From Bacteroidota bacterium (GTDB lineage Bacteria > Bacteroidota > Bacteroidia > Bacteroidales > VadinHA17): a stretch of 8,739 nt of DNA. The notes beneath the pieces were generated by a model. The model did no database searches. It had not been told where the DNA came from and saw nothing but the letters and a program-made list of their open reading frames with translations. Below are positions 6,238-8,739 of the stretch, in pieces (position 1 is the first letter of the stretch; each line of letters begins with the position of its first letter). The DNA lies in NCBI GenBank assembly GCA_012838685.1, contig DUOU01000003.1:1-8739 (forward strand). The letters run 5' to 3'. The position numbers were made by a program, and so were the translations under genes.

Positions 6238-6269
6238 TCAGGTGCTCTAACCAGCTGAGCTATGGGCCC
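6196..6269 (-). tRNA. tRNA with CAU anticodon (elongator Met, or Ile2)
   Basis: The 74-nt gene folds completely. The acceptor stem is GGGCCCA/TGGGCCC, the D-stem GCTC/GAGC, and the anticodon stem CCTGA/TCAGG with loop CTCATAA. The variable loop has 5 nt, and the T-stem GGGGG/CCCTC contains one G-U pair. The discriminator is A, and CCA is not encoded. Anticodon CAT fits elongator tRNA-Met or the lysidine-modified tRNA-Ile(CAU). It is not an initiator, since the acceptor's first pair is a normal G-C. Choosing between Met and Ile2 needs a covariance model. The T-loop is ATCGTGA rather than the usual TTCRANY. Its 3' part is the integration site of the neighbouring island. Confidence 0.93.
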
Positions 6270-6281
6270 AAAAACAGGGTG

Positions 6282-6312
6282 CAATATTAGTTAATTGTAA
6301 ATTATTATGCAA
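6282..6312 (-). promoter_or_regulatory. Bacteroidota-type promoter of the tRNA gene
   Basis: On the - strand, TTG (6312-6310) is followed after 20 nt by TAATATTG (6289-6282), one base off the TAnnTTTG -7 box. The box lies 12 nt before the tRNA's first base, which suits a short tRNA leader. It is outside the island, as expected if integration replaced only the 3' side of the gene. Confidence 0.6.
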
Positions 6313-6333
6313 GTAGTAGCGGACAAGAAAATT

Positions 6334-6930
6334 TTATTTCTTGAGATATGACATCAATACGCTTACCGCTTCATCCAGATCGTTGCCAAATGTTATTATT
6401 CCCGATCTATCGCCCGCCATGATTATAATCCTTTTTTCGATCACATCAGACTCACGAAACAATCTGGATATATCCTTGGCCAATCCTATTGTGCCGTAAT
6501 CCATCCCGGGGTTTGTTGTCGGAGCTTTGTGGATCAACTCTTTCCATAAATCCAGATGATGCACGTGGACAACGCCGTTTACCCCCGGATCGGCGGAATA
6601 GATGGCGGCATGGGTAAGCGACTCCGATGAGGCTTTTAATGGGCCTGAACACTGAACGGCATTGTCGTTAATATTGAACGAATCCACTTTCACGTAATGC
6701 CCCGGTTCCAGCTCCGGTATCTCACCGGTGGATGACCCTGTAATTATAAATTGGTTGCCCCTCTTGCCCCTCATACTGATATTCCCAAAGCCAATGCCGT
6801 TTTCATAAGCGCCTATAAGATCCATATTATACAATATATCCCTCCAATAGTTAATTATTTCAAAATCTTCATCAGAAATAACAGGTCCGCTTTGGTTCCA
6901 GTAACAATTGAATTTTACTATACCGTCCAT
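6334..6930 (-). CDS. Class II aldolase/adducin-family protein with altered zinc site
   Basis: The 198-aa product has the full class II (zinc) aldolase/adducin fold, a cytosolic family that includes sugar-phosphate aldolases, epimerases and dehydratases. Visible elements are GFGNIS (47-52), ITGSSTG (63-69), ASSESLTH (100-107) with the catalytic-position Glu103, and the zinc-ligand segment VVHVHH (120-125). The C-terminal segment IIMAGDRSGIITFG (169-182) normally carries a third zinc-binding His, in a GHxxG-like context. Here that position is Asp174 (GAT, 6411-6409). The protein may therefore bind metal differently, use Asp as ligand, or be non-catalytic. The start is set by a strong AAAGGAG (6938-6944) 7 nt upstream and by a promoter at 6960-6988. 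It is a single-gene unit between lgt and the tRNA. The substrate cannot be predicted. Confidence 0.85.
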   Translation of the reverse strand: MDGIVKFNCYWNQSGPVISDEDFEIINYWRDILYNMDLIGAYENGIGFGNISMRGKRGNQFIITGSSTGEIPELEPGHYVKVDSFNINDNAVQCSGPLKASSESLTHAAIYSADPGVNGVVHVHHLDLWKELIHKAPTTNPGMDYGTIGLAKDISRLFRESDVIEKRIIIMAGDRSGIITFGNDLDEAVSVLMSYLKK

Positions 6931-6959
6931 TGTACAACTCCTTTATGGAAAATAACGAA

Positions 6960-6988
6960 CAAATTTACAAATAAATATTGCCAACAAA
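6960..6988 (-). promoter_or_regulatory. Bacteroidota-type promoter of the class II aldolase gene
   Basis: On the - strand, TTTG (6988-6985) and a perfect TAnnTTTG box, TAAATTTG (6967-6960), are separated by 17 nt. Transcription would start near 6953, about 23 nt ahead of the ATG. The aldolase gene thus seems to have its own promoter in the 94-nt gap after lgt. Confidence 0.65.
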
Positions 6989-7024
6989 AAATGTCTGTTA
7001 TTTGGCCAGCTAATAACAAGCGGA

Positions 7025-7834
7025 TTATTTTTCAGGTATTACCGCCCGGTTTTTCTTTTTCAGGGAAATTATCAGCCATACAGTACCTAGAAGGAAAAAA
7101 GGTATGCTCAGTTTTTGTCCCATGTTAAGCCGCATTCCGGCTTCAAAAGCGACCTGATCCTCTTTAATGAACTCAATAAAGAAACGGGCAATTGAGCTTA
7201 AAATCAGGGTCAGGCTGAAGAGCGTACCCTCAATATGCCGTCCCTTTTTTCTCCAGTAAAGTCGGTATAATAGGATGAAAATGGCAAGATAGGACAAAGC
7301 CTCATAAATCTGTGTCGGATGCTTGGGAGCGTTCTCTCCATTGCGAAGGAAAACAAAACCCCAGGGAAGAGTGGTCTCAACTCCATATATCTCGGAGTTC
7401 ATCAGGTTTCCTATCCTGATGAAAAAACCGGCCAAAACCACAACTATCGCCACCCTGTCAAGTATCCACGAATAGGTCTTTTTTTCTTTTCTGGCGAAAA
7501 GCCACAGTACGATAAGTATTCCCAGGAAACCACCATGGCTGGCGAGTCCGCCTCTCCATATTTTCAGGATTTCAACGGGATGGGAAAGATAAAACCGTGG
7601 TTCATAAAAGAGACAATGGCCCAAACGGGCCCCAACTATAACACCAATAGCCATATAAATTGTCAGCCTATCAAGGGCTTCCACGGGAATATTCTCATTC
7701 TTAAAGAATTTCTCCATAATGAAATATCCAAAAAGGAAGGAGGAGGCGAAGAGAAGCCCATACCACCTCACGGCGAACGACCCTATCCGAAAAATTTCGG
7801 GATTGACATCCCATGGCACTATCAACAAATTCAT
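7025..7834 (-). CDS. lgt: Prolipoprotein diacylglyceryl transferase
   Basis: Lgt transfers diacylglycerol from phosphatidylglycerol to the lipobox cysteine of prolipoproteins in the inner membrane, the first step of lipoprotein maturation. Counting from ATG 7834 the protein has 269 aa, normal for the family, with about seven hydrophobic segments. Hallmarks are AVRWYGLLFA (21-30), GGLASHGGFLG (95-105) with His100, the family signature RIGNLMNSEIYG (140-151), HPTQIYE (172-178) and ARFFIEF (216-222). The open frame extends upstream to 7921. I prefer the Met at 7834 because the protein then aligns with the usual Lgt N-terminus, an AGAGAGAG ribosome-binding site lies 2 nt upstream, and a TAnnTTTG promoter at 7859-7866 falls inside the longer frame. 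It is divergent from a lipoprotein gene that would be its substrate. Confidence 0.93.
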   Translation of the reverse strand: MNLLIVPWDVNPEIFRIGSFAVRWYGLLFASSFLFGYFIMEKFFKNENIPVEALDRLTIYMAIGVIVGARLGHCLFYEPRFYLSHPVEILKIWRGGLASHGGFLGILIVLWLFARKEKKTYSWILDRVAIVVVLAGFFIRIGNLMNSEIYGVETTLPWGFVFLRNGENAPKHPTQIYEALSYLAIFILLYRLYWRKKGRHIEGTLFSLTLILSSIARFFIEFIKEDQVAFEAGMRLNMGQKLSIPFFLLGTVWLIISLKKKNRAVIPEK

Positions 7835-7858
7835 AACTCTCTCTATTGTTTTGATTGC

Positions 7859-7894
7859 CAAAGTTAACAAAAAATGATAAGAGCGTCCACCAAA
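7859..7894 (-). promoter_or_regulatory. Bacteroidota-type promoter of lgt
   Basis: On the - strand, TTTG (7894-7891) precedes a perfect TAnnTTTG box, TAACTTTG (7866-7859). The spacing is 24 nt, slightly long for the family. The predicted start near 7852 leaves an 18-nt leader before ATG 7834 and rules out the upstream ATG at 7921. Confidence 0.55.
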
Positions 7895-8047
7895 CCTCAT
7901 TTTTACCGTAAGGGCTCGCATTTATACTACGATGTTATGAAAAAAATAATGTAAGTTCGCGGGTCGGGTCGGGAAAAGGTTTTGGGATTGTTATGGAAGA
8001 CGGGGCTTGAGAACCTATTTTTTTGTAATTGGGATTATTCCGGATAG

Positions 8048-8739
8048 ATGAGAATATCGAGATTCTATGGTTATATTTTAGTCTTTGTGATGGTTTTTAT
8101 CGGCTCTTGCGCCAAGGTGGGCACTCCCTCCGGAGGTCCGAGGGACGTCGATCCCCCGGTTGTGCTTAAATCTGTCCCGGATAACGGAACGACCAACTTC
8201 AAAGGCAATAAGTTTATCGTTACTTTCGATGAATATGTGACAATAAACGGGGTCAACGATAAGTTGATGGTATCTCCGCCATTGGGCAAAAGGCCCACCG
8301 TTTCCATGAAGGGGAAAAGCATTACGGTGGAGTTCGAGGATATTCTCAGGGACAGTACCACCTATACCTTTTATTTTCAGGATGCCATAAAGGATCTGAA
8401 CGAGGGCAATCCTCTTGAAAACTACCAGTTTGTCTTTTCTACGGGCGACGTTATCGACTCGCTTTCGTTGAAGGGCAATATATATTATGGGATGAGCCTT
8501 GACCCTCCCGCTGAGGCGTTGGTTATGCTGTACAGCAATCTTTCAGATACATCGTTCAAGACCTTATTGCCCGACTATATCACAAAAGCCTCAAAAGAGG
8601 GAAACTTCAGGATTGATAATATCAGGGCCGGAAAGTACAGGCTGTTTGGATTGGAAGACCAGGATAACAGCAAAAATTTCAACCTGAACGATGAGGTGAT
8701 AGCCTTTTATCCTTCCGTAATAGATATTACACCCGAAAA
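8048..8739 (+). CDS. Ig-like (Big_5-type) domain lipoprotein, 3'-truncated by the window
   Basis: An uninterrupted frame runs from ATG 8048 to the window end: 230 codons with no stop. The N-terminus has a hydrophobic signal segment (about 9-19) ending in the lipobox IGSC, with acylated Cys21, so the protein is a lipoprotein and a client of the neighbouring Lgt. After the cysteine comes GGPRDVDPPVVLKSVPDNGTTN (in the range 29-50), then FIVTFDEYV (56-64) and YTFYFQDAIKDLNEGNP (106-122). This is the typical start of the Big_5-type Ig-like domain found in Bacteroidota surface lipoproteins, which are generally 500 or more residues long. A second beta-rich domain begins near residue 140 with LKGNIYYG and includes DNIRAGKYRL, as in carboxypeptidase-regulatory-like folds. 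The biological role of this family is unknown to me. No strong Shine-Dalgarno is seen. Confidence 0.82.
   Translation, partial: MRISRFYGYILVFVMVFIGSCAKVGTPSGGPRDVDPPVVLKSVPDNGTTNFKGNKFIVTFDEYVTINGVNDKLMVSPPLGKRPTVSMKGKSITVEFEDILRDSTTYTFYFQDAIKDLNEGNPLENYQFVFSTGDVIDSLSLKGNIYYGMSLDPPAEALVMLYSNLSDTSFKTLLPDYITKASKEGNFRIDNIRAGKYRLFGLEDQDNSKNFNLNDEVIAFYPSVIDITPE

Noticed and set aside
6324..6343. Inverted repeat CAAGAAA/TTTCTTG at the aldolase stop codon
   Set aside because: The stem is AT-rich and is not followed by a T-run on the - strand. It overlaps the stop, so I do not call it a terminator.
6751..7128. 125-codon open frame on the + strand
   Set aside because: It spans the aldolase start, its promoter and the end of lgt on the opposite strand. 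The composition is not protein-like and both real genes are well supported.
7319..7867. 182-codon open frame on the + strand
   Set aside because: It is antisense to lgt, whose signature motifs are all in frame on the other strand.
7835..7921. Longer lgt reading frame starting at 7921
   Set aside because: The added 29 residues do not look like an Lgt N-terminus, and a TAnnTTTG promoter box lies within them. A ribosome-binding site fits ATG 7834.
7959..7973. Short tandem CGGGT repeat in the lgt/lipoprotein gap
   Set aside because: It has fewer than three full units and no other supporting signal; probably chance.
8071..8361. 96-codon open frame on the - strand
   Set aside because: It is antisense to the lipoprotein gene, which has a lipobox and a Big_5-type sequence in the continuous + frame.

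Overview
The window looks like a chromosomal stretch from a member of the Bacteroidota. Three intergenic regions carry the phylum's characteristic promoter box (TAnnTTTG or one base off, with a TTG/TTTG element upstream). The tRNA gene has no encoded CCA. The right-hand lipoprotein has the Big_5-type Ig-like layout common in that phylum. I cannot place the organism more finely.

Layout from left to right. (1) 3-2458, + strand: the 3' part of an RND/MMPL-family membrane exporter, then, with an ATGA overlap, a secreted LolA-like (outer-membrane lipoprotein-sorting, PF17131-type) protein. The pair ends at a strong bidirectional terminator (2513-2549). (2) 2551-6237: a compact AT-rich island between two perfect 44-bp direct repeats. 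The right copy is the 3' part of an intact tRNA-CAU gene (6196-6269, - strand). The left copy is the orphaned 3' fragment of the same tRNA. This is the usual footprint of site-specific integration at a tRNA anticodon loop. The island carries a 640-aa OLD/AAA_15-type ATPase with a DUF3696-like tail, and an overlapping 355-aa partner that I tentatively read as a degenerate PLD-fold protein. It also holds a possible 43-aa ORF beside a palindrome, and a broken fragment with a HEPN-like look. No integrase is visible. (3) 6334-8739: host genes again. These are a class II aldolase/adducin-family protein (-), lgt (-), and divergently the 5' part of an Ig-like-domain lipoprotein (+).

The most interesting part is the island. 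ATPases of this type paired with a tightly linked second gene are a recurring architecture of anti-phage systems (for example Septu, Gabija and PARIS). Here the partner matches none of the effectors I can recognise by eye (HNH, TOPRIM/DUF4435, TIR, UvrD-like). Together with the tRNA-bounded insertion, this makes the pair a credible candidate for an undescribed two-gene defence module. That function is inference, not something the sequence proves.

The host genes fit an envelope-biogenesis neighbourhood: lgt modifies prolipoproteins, the neighbouring gene encodes a lipoprotein, and the left pair belongs to a lipid or lipoprotein handling family.
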